From Prevotella sp. MGM1 (GTDB lineage Bacteria; Bacteroidota; Bacteroidia; Bacteroidales; Bacteroidaceae), in assembly GCF_002933775.1 (NCBI RefSeq), contig NZ_BEWV01000221.1, positions 1 through 64,000 of the forward strand: DNA of 64,000 nt, written 5' to 3'. Positions 52,986 through 63,637 of this stretch are shown here, one piece after another. The notes under the pieces were generated by a model that worked only from the letters and a program-made list of their open reading frames with translations, searched no databases and was not told the origin of the DNA. The translations under genes and the position numbers were made by a program. Within the stretch, counting starts at the first letter, position 1; every line of letters begins with the position of its first letter.

Positions 52986-54629
52986 TTACTCGGCCGCATA
53001 CCAGCGCGGGTCGCCTGCGCTGATGAATGCTTTGAGGGTAAAGTCGCCGTTGGCGGGGTCGGTAAACAGGTCGTCGGCCGTGCCCTCGAACGTCATGTCC
53101 GTGGTGAACTTGTTGCCTGCCAGCACGAAGTCGGAAGTCATGTAAGAGTTAGAGAAATTGGTAGTTCCGTCGGTGCGGATGCCTTTCGCTTTCTCGTTGT
53201 TTGTCTTCGCGAATATCGTGTTGGTGACATTTGTCGTCACGCTTGAGCCTTGTGCGTCGATGAAATACCTTCCGCTGCCGATGATGTCGTAGAATGTGCA
53301 GTCTGCAATGTCTATCTTCTCTACCGTTGCGTTGGGACATTGTATCACGTTGTGCTTCATCGTGCTGAGCGTAGAGTTCTTGATGGCGATGTTTCTTACC
53401 GTATATGCGGCGTTGTTGAAGTACATCAGCGCATATCCGTCTCCCTCGTTGTGTATGATGGAGTTGTCTATCACGAGGTTCTCTATGGTCTTCGGTGTAT
53501 CGCCTTGCAGGCGCACGAGAGAGCGGGGCATGTCGGTCATCATGAAATCCTTGAATTCGAGCGTGCCCACGGTGCACCCGGCAGACTGGTTGATGAGATA
53601 GTCGCATCCTCCGTTGGTAACCTTCACGTTCTCGAAGCGGACGAACGCGTGGCTGCCGTCCAGGCCGATAGACTTGGACAGGTTGATGACGGGAGCGTCG
53701 CCTCCGGCAAGTCCGAAGAATGTCACTGACATTCCGTCGGGAATCTTGATGCTTGTCGCGCTGCCGTCGGTATCGGACACGCCGTGGATGTCTATCGTGG
53801 TGTTGGCCGGAATACCTATTGTGGCACTGTAGCTGGCGGTGCTGCCGGCTGCTTCCTGTGCCATCCGGGCTATCTCTTGGAGCAGGGTGGTGGTTATGAC
53901 GTCTACTCCCTCTTCGAGCATGTACTTGAAGTCGGCGGCAGGCATGGCGGCCGTCGTGCTGGCGGTGAGCTGTCCGCGCTTAGCCTCGCCGTTGAAGATA
54001 GTGAACACGTATGTGCTCGACGGTGCGAGGTTTGTCACGGTGTATTCGCCGGCAGCCTTGTCCGTGTCTGTGAGTATGATGGAGTCTAACAGCTCTTCGT
54101 CTTGTCTCACGGTGATGGATGTCACGTCGGCATTCGGCATCCAGCTCAGGCGTATGCGGTCTTCGCTGCGGTCTTCGGCCGGAATCTCGTTGAATATTTG
54201 CTCGGCCTTTGTCCTGAAGGTCTTGCCTTCTCTGTAATATACCCATTTGGAGTCGGGTTTGTTGGTAGCCATGGCTTTCATTCGCATGTAGTATTTGGTG
54301 TCGCCGGCAAGTCCCTGCACCGTCACGGGAGACTTCTTGATGCTGCCGTCCGTTCCAACGACCAGTGCTTTCGGGCCGCCCATCTCCACCTCGTCGTAGA
54401 GAGTGTCGGTGCTGAACTCTATCACATAGTATTCGGCTCCTTGGATGGTGGAGAAGCTGACTGTGGCCTGTGTCTCTTCGGCTTCCACCGAGATGTTCTT
54501 GCCGTCTATTCCAAACAGTCGGTTGAACGAGCCGTCAGTCTCCCAGTCGTTTCCGTCTGTGCAGGCGGTAATGCCGAGCCCCAATGCTCCGGCAAAAGCG
54601 ATGCTTAATATATTGTTTATTCTTTTCAT
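52986..54629 (-). CDS. Surface glycan-binding lipoprotein (FN3 + DUF4957/DUF5123-like)
   Basis: A 547-residue lipoprotein: lipobox GITAC with the modified Cys23, then acidic residues that fit the Bacteroidota surface-export rule (TDGNDWETD). A fibronectin-III-like domain covers about 45-135, a second beta-rich domain about 135-230, and from about 260 to 547 there is a beta-helix of the DUF4957/DUF5123 type (IDIHGVSDTDGSATSIKI, IKNSTLSTMKHNVIQC, IFAKTNNEKAKGIRTDGTTNF). Such proteins sit behind susD in pectin loci and probably hold pectic chains at the cell surface; catalysis has not been established for the group. It follows susD by 27 bases and ends at a strong terminator. Confidence 0.82.
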   Translation of the reverse strand: MKRINNILSIAFAGALGLGITACTDGNDWETDGSFNRLFGIDGKNISVEAEETQATVSFSTIQGAEYYVIEFSTDTLYDEVEMGGPKALVVGTDGSIKKSPVTVQGLAGDTKYYMRMKAMATNKPDSKWVYYREGKTFRTKAEQIFNEIPAEDRSEDRIRLSWMPNADVTSITVRQDEELLDSIILTDTDKAAGEYTVTNLAPSSTYVFTIFNGEAKRGQLTASTTAAMPAADFKYMLEEGVDVITTTLLQEIARMAQEAAGSTASYSATIGIPANTTIDIHGVSDTDGSATSIKIPDGMSVTFFGLAGGDAPVINLSKSIGLDGSHAFVRFENVKVTNGGCDYLINQSAGCTVGTLEFKDFMMTDMPRSLVRLQGDTPKTIENLVIDNSIIHNEGDGYALMYFNNAAYTVRNIAIKNSTLSTMKHNVIQCPNATVEKIDIADCTFYDIIGSGRYFIDAQGSSVTTNVTNTIFAKTNNEKAKGIRTDGTTNFSNSYMTSDFVLAGNKFTTDMTFEGTADDLFTDPANGDFTLKAFISAGDPRWYAAE

Positions 54630-54656
54630 CGTAAATTCTTTAAGTTATGTTTCCTT

Positions 54657-56603
54657 TTAGTTCGAATATCCGTAAGAATTGCTCAACATGCCGTTTGACG
54701 CGGAAATGGTGGAAGCGCCGATAGGCATCAGGTAACGGTTCTTGACGGTGACGTCTGTACCGACGAGTCCGCTCGAAATAGACGGGAGGTTGGTGTCTAC
54801 CTGTGTGTCGTTGCCTGATGTCGGGTCGGCCTTGCCGAATGAGTCGGCACTTCCGGCGTAGTCGGCTGGGGTCTTGTCGGCCGGCAGTCCGTGCCATGTG
54901 ACGCTCGACATGTCTATCTGTGTCTTTGCCTCGTCCTTGTAGTTGAAATATACTGTCTCCTGGTATGTGCCGTCTTGGAGTTGGCGCATGTACGTTTCTT
55001 TGGACTCCTGGATTTTGGCGACGAGCAGATTCCAACGGATGAGGTCAAACTTTCTGTAACCCTCGCCGGCAAATTCCCATGCGTTCTCGTCTACGATGGC
55101 GTTGAAGAGCGCGTCCTTGTTGGCCGGGATGTTGTCTATATATTGCTGTGCGTCGGCCTTATGCTCGTTGTTGAAGGCGCGGTTGTGTACCATCGCCAGA
55201 GCCTGGCGGGCGGTGATACCGGCATCTCCTGTGTAGTTTCCGGCCGGGCCGGCCAGTTCGTTCATGACCTCTGCATAGTAAAGGAGCACCTGTGAGTAGC
55301 GGATTTTCACCACGTTGATGCCCGTGGCGTGCTTACCTGTCGCGGCCTTATTGTTTTCAAGCCATTTCTGGCTCATTTTCCTCGGATCCCATTTGCCGAC
55401 ATACATACCGAAGGGGGCGTTTTTCAGCATCTGCTCTTCTGTCAGGTTGGTTGTGCTGTTCTGGCGGATTTCCATGCAAGAAGCGGTCACGTCGCGGCGT
55501 GTGTCGTTCTCGTCGTAAGAGTAGAGCAGGGGAGCTGTCACTTTAAGCACGCCCGATGAGTTGCCGTAGCCATAGAGGGTGGTGGGCTGGTTCATGCGCA
55601 CGCCTACGGTATATCCTAGCTCTCCTGTAGCGTTCTCGCCCATAGGGATTTCAAAGAGATTCTCCTTATAGGTCCGGTCGAGTTGCAGCTGGTTGAGCAG
55701 ATACCACTCGTTTTCGAACGACGGGTTGAGCTGGTGGCGGCCTTCGGTAATCACGGCGGTGAGATGTTTCAGCGCTTTTTCATACAGAGCCTTGCGCTCT
55801 GCTGCTCCGGGACGTTGCGTGGGATACACGGCATCGGTGTAATCGGCGGTCTCGTAGCCGTCTTTCGCCTTCTCGCGGATGGCGTATCCGGCGCGTGTCA
55901 GTGCTATCTGGGCGAGCAGTGCGTGGGCATATCCCTTGTTCATGCGCTCTGTCGTGTAGCCGCTGACATCGCCCGCCCACGGTAACAGCTCAATGGCTTC
56001 TTCGAGGTTGAGCATAAGCGTGTCCATGATGATGTCACGGTCGGTCTTCGGTTTATAAGCGTTGCTCAGGTCATGCTTTGCCGGGGTGAGGTTCAATGGT
56101 ATGTCTCCCCAATAGCGCAGCATGTCGAAATAAACCATGGCGCGCAGCGTGAGGCTCTCGCCGAGATAGCGTCTCATGGCTCGCTTGTTCTCGCCTTCGC
56201 TCCGCATGAGCGGGCTGTTTCTGATGCCTTCGATATTGAGGTTGGCGTCTTCGATAATTCCGTACAAGGCGGTCCATGAGCCGTTGAGGGCACTGAAACC
56301 GGAGTTCACGTTGTAGTTGCCAACACCGCGGTAGTGGGTCTGGTTGTAGGCGTTCTGTCCGAGACCGTCTACAAGCTCGCAGTCACTGTTTGTTCCCCAT
56401 TTGATGGGGATGTCCTGCGAGTAAGTGCGGTCTTGCGCGAGCGCTCCGTAGAGCTTGTTCACTCGGAGGCCTGTGTAGTATGTGTTATTGTATACAGCCG
56501 TACCGGTCATTTCAGACGGGGAGTTCTGATCGAGAAAGTCGGAGCATGAAGACATTCCCGCCATGCCGGCAGCCAATGCTATTATAGAAAATATCTTTTT
56601 CAT
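54657..56603 (-). CDS. SusD/RagB family nutrient-binding lipoprotein
   Basis: SusD-type lids sit on the SusC transporter and capture oligosaccharides. The 648-residue product has lipobox GMSSC with Cys20, the N-terminal SDFLDQNSPSEM pattern, a tetratricopeptide-like scaffold (about 70-330) and the C-terminal RagB/SusD domain with AWEFAGEGYRKFDLIRWNLL. It follows susC by 16 bases. In a pectin locus its ligand is probably a galacturonate-containing oligosaccharide, inferred from the neighbours only. Confidence 0.95.
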   Translation of the reverse strand: MKKIFSIIALAAGMAGMSSCSDFLDQNSPSEMTGTAVYNNTYYTGLRVNKLYGALAQDRTYSQDIPIKWGTNSDCELVDGLGQNAYNQTHYRGVGNYNVNSGFSALNGSWTALYGIIEDANLNIEGIRNSPLMRSEGENKRAMRRYLGESLTLRAMVYFDMLRYWGDIPLNLTPAKHDLSNAYKPKTDRDIIMDTLMLNLEEAIELLPWAGDVSGYTTERMNKGYAHALLAQIALTRAGYAIREKAKDGYETADYTDAVYPTQRPGAAERKALYEKALKHLTAVITEGRHQLNPSFENEWYLLNQLQLDRTYKENLFEIPMGENATGELGYTVGVRMNQPTTLYGYGNSSGVLKVTAPLLYSYDENDTRRDVTASCMEIRQNSTTNLTEEQMLKNAPFGMYVGKWDPRKMSQKWLENNKAATGKHATGINVVKIRYSQVLLYYAEVMNELAGPAGNYTGDAGITARQALAMVHNRAFNNEHKADAQQYIDNIPANKDALFNAIVDENAWEFAGEGYRKFDLIRWNLLVAKIQESKETYMRQLQDGTYQETVYFNYKDEAKTQIDMSSVTWHGLPADKTPADYAGSADSFGKADPTSGNDTQVDTNLPSISSGLVGTDVTVKNRYLMPIGASTISASNGMLSNSYGYSN

Positions 56604-56619
56604 AATTATTGCTTCTTAT

Positions 56620-59600
56620 TTAAAATGTGATGTTTATACCGCCAACAAATGAACGGCTCTTGGGATAGGCGGCATAGTCGATACCGGGAGTCATCGGGTT
56701 ACGCTTGCTGCTGGTGTCCACTTCGGGGTCGTATCCGCTGTAATCGGTGATGCAGAGGAGGTTGTAACCGGTGAAATAGATGCGTACATTTGTGAGGAAA
56801 ATAGATTTAACCCACTTCTTGGGAAGGGTGTAGCCAACCGTAACGTTTTGCAGACGGAGGAATGATGCGTCTTCGACAGCATAGTCCGTGAGTTCCATCC
56901 GGCTTGCGGTAGACGGGTTGTAGATAGTGGCTCCGGCGTTTATCTCGTTCAGTCGGGCTATCAATCCTTCGGCACCGCCATATATCGCCAGTGTGGCGTT
57001 GGTGGGGTTGCCAAGGTTTACGCCGTTGGCCGGGTCGATGTTGGTATAGCGGTTGCCCATGCTGAAATCGTCGACGATGTTCTGGTATCTGCGGGTGTTG
57101 TAGAAACCGGCGTTCGCGAGTTTCGTGGCATTGATAACCTTGTTGCCGAGTGAGTAGTTGAAGAACACGTTGAAGTCGAAGTTATGGAAGCGACCGTCAA
57201 ATCCGAAACCGCCGGTTGTGGTGGGGATTGTGTTTCCGAGGCGCTGCTTTATCGGATTACCGTTCTCGTCGACTTCAAGTCTCAGACCGCCGGGTTTGAG
57301 GGTTCCGCCGGTTATAGAGGCGCTGTTGTCTTTGATACCGTCGCGCAGTGCCCATGAGTTTCCGTTGAGGACGAGCTGTCCGTTCGGGTTGCTCACAGGG
57401 TCGTAAACAGTGAAGAAGCCGTTTGTCTTGTAGCCCCAGACCTCTCCGAGGCGTCCGCCCTCTTCAAGGCGGAAGTCTTCGTATTTGGCGATGGTGCTTC
57501 CACCCCAGTTTGAACTCTGCCAGGGGTTGTCCATCGCGAGCTCGTCAATCTTGTTCTTGTTGTATGCAATGTTGAAGTTGAAGTTGAGGCCGAACTTCTT
57601 TTTGTCCACAAGAACGGCGTTCATAGTGAACTCTACGCCCTTGTTTGAAGTCTTGCCGAAGTTCTGGTACTGGTATTCGTAACCGGTATTCGAAGGTATT
57701 ACCGAGCGCATCAGCAGGTCTTTGGTAGTGTTCCAGTACAAATCGATGGTACCGTTGATTCGTCCTTTGAGGAAACCGTAGTCGATACCGATGTTTCGTG
57801 TGATGGTGGTTTCCCATTTCAGGTCGGGGTTGTAGAGGTTGGAACCGTGCTCGAGCATGTCTCCGAGAGTCTCGTCGAAGTACGGGTATTTGGTTCCGCT
57901 GCCGCTCGGCGATGAGTAAAGCGGTGTGAGCAGGCCTGAGTTGATGCGGTTGTTGCCTGCCGTACCGAAGCTGAGGCGGAGTTTAAGGTTTGACAACCAT
58001 GATGAGGAACTCTCCAGGAACTTCTCGTCAGATACGCGCCAGGCCAAAGCCAGGGATGGGAATACGCCCCAACGGTTGTCTTTTCCGAATTTGCTTGAAC
58101 CGTCGGCACGGAGTGTGAACGTGGCAAGATACTTCTCGTCGAGTGTGAAGTTGATACGGCCGAAATATGAAAGGAGATTCTCATCGGCCGAGATTACACG
58201 CTCATTCTTCAGCGATGTACCGTTTGACGGGTTGGCGAGGATTTCGTTTATGGTCATTGAAGCAGGGAAGTTGACAGAGTAATTGGTGGTGCTTGTTTTC
58301 TCCACGCTGCTCACTTCATGGCCCAACAGCACGTTAAGATGTACATGGCCGTTGAAAAGTTTGTTGTGATCGTATGTCACGGTGTTGGCGTTGCGCCATT
58401 CTTTCTGCTCCAGGCGTGTGAACATAAGCTGGGGTCTTCCGTCTTGCGCGCCCTGGCCGCTGAACTTATTGTTCGTCACGGCGTCGGCGGCCCATGCCTG
58501 GTCGGTGTTGTTGTGTCTCCAGCTGTATCCGAATTCGCTGCGGAACGTGAAGTGTTTGAATGGTTTCCAGTTCAAGCCGGCGTTGTAATTCTGTTGCAGG
58601 CGTTCCTGGTATTTGTATGTGGATGTGATACGTTGCAATGGAGTACGGCGTGTAGATGTACTGTTCTCTTCGTCATCGTCATCACTTGCTTTCAACTGGC
58701 TGATGGGTTCGTAGTTCACGGAATTGGCAACAAGGCTGTTTGCCGCGTTTGTCTCATTGGTATCGGCACCTCCGCTCAGTCCGTCCAGCTTGGTGAAAGC
58801 CAGTCGTGCGTTGAAGTCGAGTGTCATCCACTTGTTGAGTTTGGCGTTGAGTTTGGCGTTGACATTGTTTTTTGCGAAGCCGGAGCCAAGCATTATGCTC
58901 TCCTCGTCAATGTGGGAGAAACCGATGTTGAACTTCAAGTCTTTCGAACCGCCGTTCACACTTACGTTATATTGTTTCTGTAAACCGGTGCGTCCGAAAA
59001 GTATATCCTGATAGTCGGTGCCTTCAACAGATTTCCAAATCTCCAAGTCCTCGAAATTTCCGTATGCAGTGCCTCCGTTGTTGTTTTCCCACTGGTACAT
59101 GGCGAAGTCGTAAGGATTGAGCGTATGGACTGTCTTTGTAATCTTTTTCCAGCCCAAAGAACCGTTGAAGCTGACCTGGGTTTTTCCTTCTTTGCCGCTT
59201 TTTGTTGTCACGATGATTACACCGTTCGCTCCACGCGCACCATAAATGGCTGTTGAAGAAGCGTCTTTCAAGATGTCGATGCTCTGTATCTCGCTCGGGG
59301 CAATATCTCCGATGCTTGATACGGGGAAGCCGTCAACGATATAAAGCGGTGAGTTGTCTTGCGAGAGCGACCCCCCCCCCACGCACACGTATCTTTACGT
59401 CTGCATCTGGCGAGCCTTCGGTTGTTGTGATGTTCACACCGGCCATCTTACCTGTCATGGCCTCGCTGATATTGCTTACGGGTATGTTCTCGATTTGCTT
59501 GGCGCTTACAGATGATACAGCGCCGGTAAGGTCTTTCTTTCTCACGGTACCGTAGCCGATGACAACCACATCGTTCAGTGTTGTGGCATCGTCTTCAAGA

Positions 59601-59884
59601 GTGACGTTTACAGAGCTCTTTCCCTTCACGTCTACGGTCTTTGTCTTCATTCCGATGTATGATATGACAACGGGATTTTTGCCGGAGACTTTGATGTTGC
59701 AGATACCGTTGAAATCGGTAATACCGCCGTTGCGCGTGCCTTTTTCAAGTACGCTGGCTCCGATGACAGCCTCACCGTTGGTGTCTTTTACGGTGATTTT
59801 TACTGTCTGCGCCGATATGGCCCCTGCCAACAGCAACATGGCGAGGATCAGCGTCGTTCGAATTTTCTTCAGTTGTTCAGACAT
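56620..59884 (-). CDS. SusC/RagA TonB-dependent transporter, frameshifted at a G run
   Basis: The outer-membrane importer of the SusCD pair. As read, the gene is split: codons from the ATG at 59884 to the G run give a signal peptide (about 1-25), a carboxypeptidase-regulatory-like domain (about 26-105) and the start of the plug ([22 protein letters not shown]), then after VKIRVRGGG the frame runs into a stop near 59333. In the next frame the plug resumes as [17 protein letters not shown] and continues through the full barrel to a C-terminal GGINITF. With nine Gs instead of ten the frame would be continuous, about 1090 residues, with the usual RGGGS consensus. All other parts look intact. Either a sequencing error, a phase-off allele or a recent mutation. 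Confidence 0.9.
59371..59380. repeat. Run of ten G/C bases inside susC
   Basis: Ten Cs on the plus strand (Gs in the mRNA) encode the glycine run of the plug domain. Length modulo three decides whether the downstream 900 residues are in frame; ten is out of frame, nine would be in frame. Such runs are prone to slippage both in cells and in sequencing. Confidence 0.95.
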
Positions 59885-60195
59885 AAATTAGTGTTTTAAA
59901 TTATACATTGTTTGATATTTACGATTAAATTATATTTGGTTTTGGTTTAACAGGTCTTTCTTTTGTGGGTGGTTGGCGGTTTCTTTTATCGATAGGTATA
60001 CTTATATTTTTACGTTAGTCTTGATTTTGCCTTACGGTTTCTTTTGTTTCGCAAATCATGTATGCTGTTATTCACGGCCGCTTTCAAATTACTGGAATAT
60101 TATTTTGCGCGTAAAATTAATCAATTCTTTTTATAAGGGCTTTACAATAAATACGGGAATAGGTATAGATATTACAGATTTTATGTGATAAAAAG
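59885..60195. other. Leader region of the susCD operon
   Basis: AT-rich stretch between susC and the pectinesterase terminator. It must contain the susC promoter, but no exact TAnnTTTG on the minus strand was found. No gene or repeat seen. Confidence 0.4.
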
Positions 60196-60245
60196 CAAAC
60201 ACGCCCTTTGCTCTCGAAATATGACCGGAGCAAAAGGCGTGTTTG
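60196..60245 (-). terminator. Intrinsic terminator of the pectinesterase gene
   Basis: Eighteen-base arms at 60196-60213 and 60228-60245 pair with one mismatch (CAAACACGCC at the base, GAGC at the tip). On the minus strand the stem is followed by CTTTTT. It begins 5 bases past the stop. Confidence 0.88.
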
Positions 60246-60249
60246 ATAT

Positions 60250-63200
60250 TTATTTGATTACTTTCTTTCCGTTGATGATATACAGGCCTTTTGTGGCTTT
60301 GTCAATGCGGATACCCTGCATGTTGTATATCACGTCTTTACCATTGGCATTGCCGTTTATCTCGTTGATGCCGTTACCGTCGCCGGCAATTGCGGCTTTA
60401 CCGAAACCTCCCATTTCATTGGCAGCGCGTACTTCAACCATTGTCGCGCTTTCTGTCAGATTGTAAGAAGTCTCCGTTCCGTCGACAATGGCGACGAATT
60501 TACCGTCGGCAAATATGGCATATGCCTTTGCGCCGTCAACAGCTTCCCATGTCAGTGTAGTTGCGGCCATGGTCACGGGGTTCATGGTTACTTGCCCGGC
60601 AAGAGCGGCCGGGGTCCAGTCTGTGAACACTTTGTCGATGGCATACTCGGCAGCCTGTGCGGCAGTGAGTATCGTTTCGTATGTTTTCTTGTTGTTGTCT
60701 TTGGTGAATGTGAGTACATTGCTTGCCGGAGAAACAACATTTCCGTTCTTATCCGTTGAGTTATACTCTACAAACTTGTCTGCCGCAACGTTCATTCCGC
60801 CTGTCGTGAAACGGCTCTTGGCAATCTCGCTTGGCTGGTTGAGTGTGGTGTTGAGGAATGCAAGACGTGAAACGCCTCCCCATGAACGTCCGAAGTTGAA
60901 CTTGGCAGCGAGGTTTTCTATGGTACAACCCTCAAACACATATCCGAATTTGTTGGCAGCGTCTGTATATGGTGCCGTTATCGTGACATCGCCGCTCTTC
61001 GGTGTTTTGCTGCGGCTCTCGTTAACGAGAAGACACTTGTTGAAGTAAACGTCACCTCCACCGCAGATATAGTCTACCACGCCGTGTATCTCACTTGTTT
61101 CCCAATAGAACTGGCTTACGGCGTTGCTGTAATACGTATCCTGGTATGAAAGCAGTTTTACGTTCTTGCAGATTGTGCGTTTACCCTTGTCCTGCAGGGC
61201 AACGGCACGTCCGGCAGTGCTGCTGTTAAAGTAATCGAGAGCGTTTTTAAGCGTGATGTCTTGCAGATAGGTGTTTTCGCCTGTCACGAGAATTGTCGCG
61301 GACACGCCTATTCCCTCCACCGGAGCCGTGTTTACGATGATGGTATTGTCCATATCTTGTCCGATGAGCGAGATATTCTTTCCGCTGATAGCGGTCAGGC
61401 ATTTCTCTCCGAGGTCGTAGGTTCCATTTGGAACGAATACGTATGTACGTGTGTCGTTGGTTGCGGACGCGTTTGCTATTTCAAGTGTGGCAAGGAAATT
61501 ATCCGCGTCGCCGGCTTTTACGACGAAATATCCCTGTTCGTTCTTTGTGATGCTTTGGTTCTTGTCATTGATGATGGTAAGGTTGTGCATGTACATTCCG
61601 TTGTCGGCTGTTAGCGTGAGTGTGCCGGCCTCACCGTCGTATTCGAATGCCGCCGTCTCACCGTCGCTACCTGCCGGAACTTTTGTCGACCACAGTGCCT
61701 TGCCTGTATTGTCGCTGATGGTAATGTCGCTTTCGCTTCCATATCTGCAGAGGCCGACTATGATGTATGCGTGTCCGCCTACGGTCAGTTCGAGTTTATC
61801 GCCTTTGTCTATCGTCCATCCGTGCTGGTTGTCATGGAATTTGCCTGTACCTATGAGGTTGAATGCCTCGTGGTCTTCAGGATAGAAGAACGGATCGCCG
61901 AGATTATAGTACAGGCGGCTATTCTCGTTGTTCACTATTTCATTTTGTGTCACTACGGCATATAGTTTTGTGTTTGCCGTGATAACCTCGTCCGTGGTAT
62001 ATTTGCGACCGCCTTTGTCACTTACAAACCATCCGCGGAACACGTCGTTTTCCTGCATTGACGGTTCGATTGCCTTTGCGTCATAGGCGAATTCCGTGAT
62101 TTTGGCGTCTTTTTCTATCGTCTGTGTGCCGATTGTCTTACCGTCGATGTTAATATATGTAAGAGTGAAATCGGGCTTGAAGATGATATTTGCCTTGTAT
62201 ATTGCCACATCTTCGCCGGCCTTTATACTGATTGTGGCGACACACGACTTTCCGTCTGCCGCAAGAGCGTATTCCGTGCTTTCGATATTTCCGTTGTCAG
62301 CGACTATTTCTGTGATGGGGTTTGAGGCGGATATCATTGCCTCGGCTTTGGAAATCTCGATTGTTGCGGTGTTTGTTCCGTCTGCCTGCTCCATGAATAT
62401 GTCCGCTGCCTGATATGTATTACCGTTCACTTTGAATGAGCCGAGAGTAGGGCTTTTGGACAAATCGACCATGCCGAAGATGTCCAGTTCAAACATATAA
62501 GCGTTCTGGCTGGCGTTGAGGTTCTCCCATTTCAGTTGCACGTTTGTGCGGTTCACATTGGCATTCACTTCGCACCATGCGGCCGGTTCGGCCACGGATT
62601 CTGAAACGACGACCCAATCGGCATCGCCGTCACCTTTGGCGAGAAGTTTCCACCCGCGCTTTCCGCCGGTGGCAGCATGCACATAACGTACTCTGCTTAC
62701 CGACGCGAATGTCGACGTGCGTATGTACGGATCAGCCGCTTTTGCCGCCATGAGCCAACCGAGCGGCTGGCCGTTATTGAATTTGTCATTCTGCCCGTTG
62801 GGATTGACATCTGTGTTGTAAACAGATATTCCGAAATCCTCTTTGCTGTACTTTGTCTTTAAGTTGACCGTGGTTTCCTTTTTTGATGCTTTTACTGATT
62901 GCCAGTCGGAGAAATTGGTGGAGTAAAGCATCTTTTCCTGTATCAGTGACACGTGGACCACTTTCACACCGTAGATATAACTGCCGCCGGTGGATATTAT
63001 TTCCACATATCCTTGCGCGGCTTCCGCAGAGGTGGCTCTGTGAGATGTTATATCTTCCGTTGCTGCCACACCGCCGATGGTGTAGTTGATGTATCCAGGA
63101 TAACCTTTTACTGTTACCGTGTCTTTTGCTGTTTTCACCGGGACACGCAAGATTGTTCCGTTGTTGAATTGGGCATTGTTTCTGCCGACACAGTTCAATT

Positions 63201-63411
63201 TGCCGTTGGTTGCGTCAACGTGCATGGATATTCCGTCGATGTTGGAAGGAATGTCGGCAACTTTGCCTTCGTAGTTAGTAGCGTCACAAATGCCTTCGGG
63301 AATGTTTTTCTCAAAGTTCCACTCGGCGATTATATCACCTTGTGCGTTTGCTGCAATAGGGAATAAAAGTGCAAGGCACATGATTCCCACGAATTTAAAT
63401 AGTTTATTCAT
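60250..63411 (-). CDS. CE8 pectinesterase-like multidomain secreted protein
   Basis: Pectin methylesterases de-esterify homogalacturonan so lyases can cut it. The 1053-residue product has a signal peptide to about residue 23, two or three beta-rich modules of unknown or carbohydrate-binding type (about 25-330), an InlB/list-like repeat region (about 410-500, GWFVSDKGGRKYTTDEVITAN), another beta-domain, then the CE8 beta-helix (about 640-930). CE8 motifs are recognisable but altered: GRAVALQDKG, YQDTYYSN, GVVDYICGGGDVYF in place of DFIFG, and FGRSWGG in place of LGRPW. The catalytic Asp and Arg candidates remain. The C-terminus IYNMQGIRID to GLYIINGKKVIK resembles type IX cargo. It is transcribed just ahead of susC, from its own promoter. 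Confidence 0.85.
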   Translation of the reverse strand: MNKLFKFVGIMCLALLFPIAANAQGDIIAEWNFEKNIPEGICDATNYEGKVADIPSNIDGISMHVDATNGKLNCVGRNNAQFNNGTILRVPVKTAKDTVTVKGYPGYINYTIGGVAATEDITSHRATSAEAAQGYVEIISTGGSYIYGVKVVHVSLIQEKMLYSTNFSDWQSVKASKKETTVNLKTKYSKEDFGISVYNTDVNPNGQNDKFNNGQPLGWLMAAKAADPYIRTSTFASVSRVRYVHAATGGKRGWKLLAKGDGDADWVVVSESVAEPAAWCEVNANVNRTNVQLKWENLNASQNAYMFELDIFGMVDLSKSPTLGSFKVNGNTYQAADIFMEQADGTNTATIEISKAEAMISASNPITEIVADNGNIESTEYALAADGKSCVATISIKAGEDVAIYKANIIFKPDFTLTYINIDGKTIGTQTIEKDAKITEFAYDAKAIEPSMQENDVFRGWFVSDKGGRKYTTDEVITANTKLYAVVTQNEIVNNENSRLYYNLGDPFFYPEDHEAFNLIGTGKFHDNQHGWTIDKGDKLELTVGGHAYIIVGLCRYGSESDITISDNTGKALWSTKVPAGSDGETAAFEYDGEAGTLTLTADNGMYMHNLTIINDKNQSITKNEQGYFVVKAGDADNFLATLEIANASATNDTRTYVFVPNGTYDLGEKCLTAISGKNISLIGQDMDNTIIVNTAPVEGIGVSATILVTGENTYLQDITLKNALDYFNSSTAGRAVALQDKGKRTICKNVKLLSYQDTYYSNAVSQFYWETSEIHGVVDYICGGGDVYFNKCLLVNESRSKTPKSGDVTITAPYTDAANKFGYVFEGCTIENLAAKFNFGRSWGGVSRLAFLNTTLNQPSEIAKSRFTTGGMNVAADKFVEYNSTDKNGNVVSPASNVLTFTKDNNKKTYETILTAAQAAEYAIDKVFTDWTPAALAGQVTMNPVTMAATTLTWEAVDGAKAYAIFADGKFVAIVDGTETSYNLTESATMVEVRAANEMGGFGKAAIAGDGNGINEINGNANGKDVIYNMQGIRIDKATKGLYIINGKKVIK

Positions 63412-63468
63412 TTAATTATTATTAGGTTTTTAATAAGGTAAATACGTTGGTATTTTATTATTTGGAGG

Positions 63469-63476
63469 CAAAAGTA
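63469..63476 (-). promoter_or_regulatory. Candidate -7 element for the pectinesterase gene
   Basis: On the minus strand this reads TACTTTTG, matching TAnnTTTG, 58 bases upstream of the start codon. A good -33 box was not seen. Confidence 0.5.
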
Positions 63477-63637
63477 ATTAAAAAATGTGTAAATTTATAA
63501 TTTTATCTTTGTTATTTTCTATTTCACTTGATAATGATATGTGTTTCTTTTATTTTACAGTTGTATTTTGACTGGGTGCAGATAGGGGTATGGGGAGATA
63601 ATATACATAATTTATTTTTGTGGTATATGTGTAATCC

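Noticed and set aside
59333-59388. ATG at 59388 as the start of a short SusC form
   Set aside because: It lies in the plug domain after the G run; a protein starting there would lack the signal peptide and could not reach the outer membrane.
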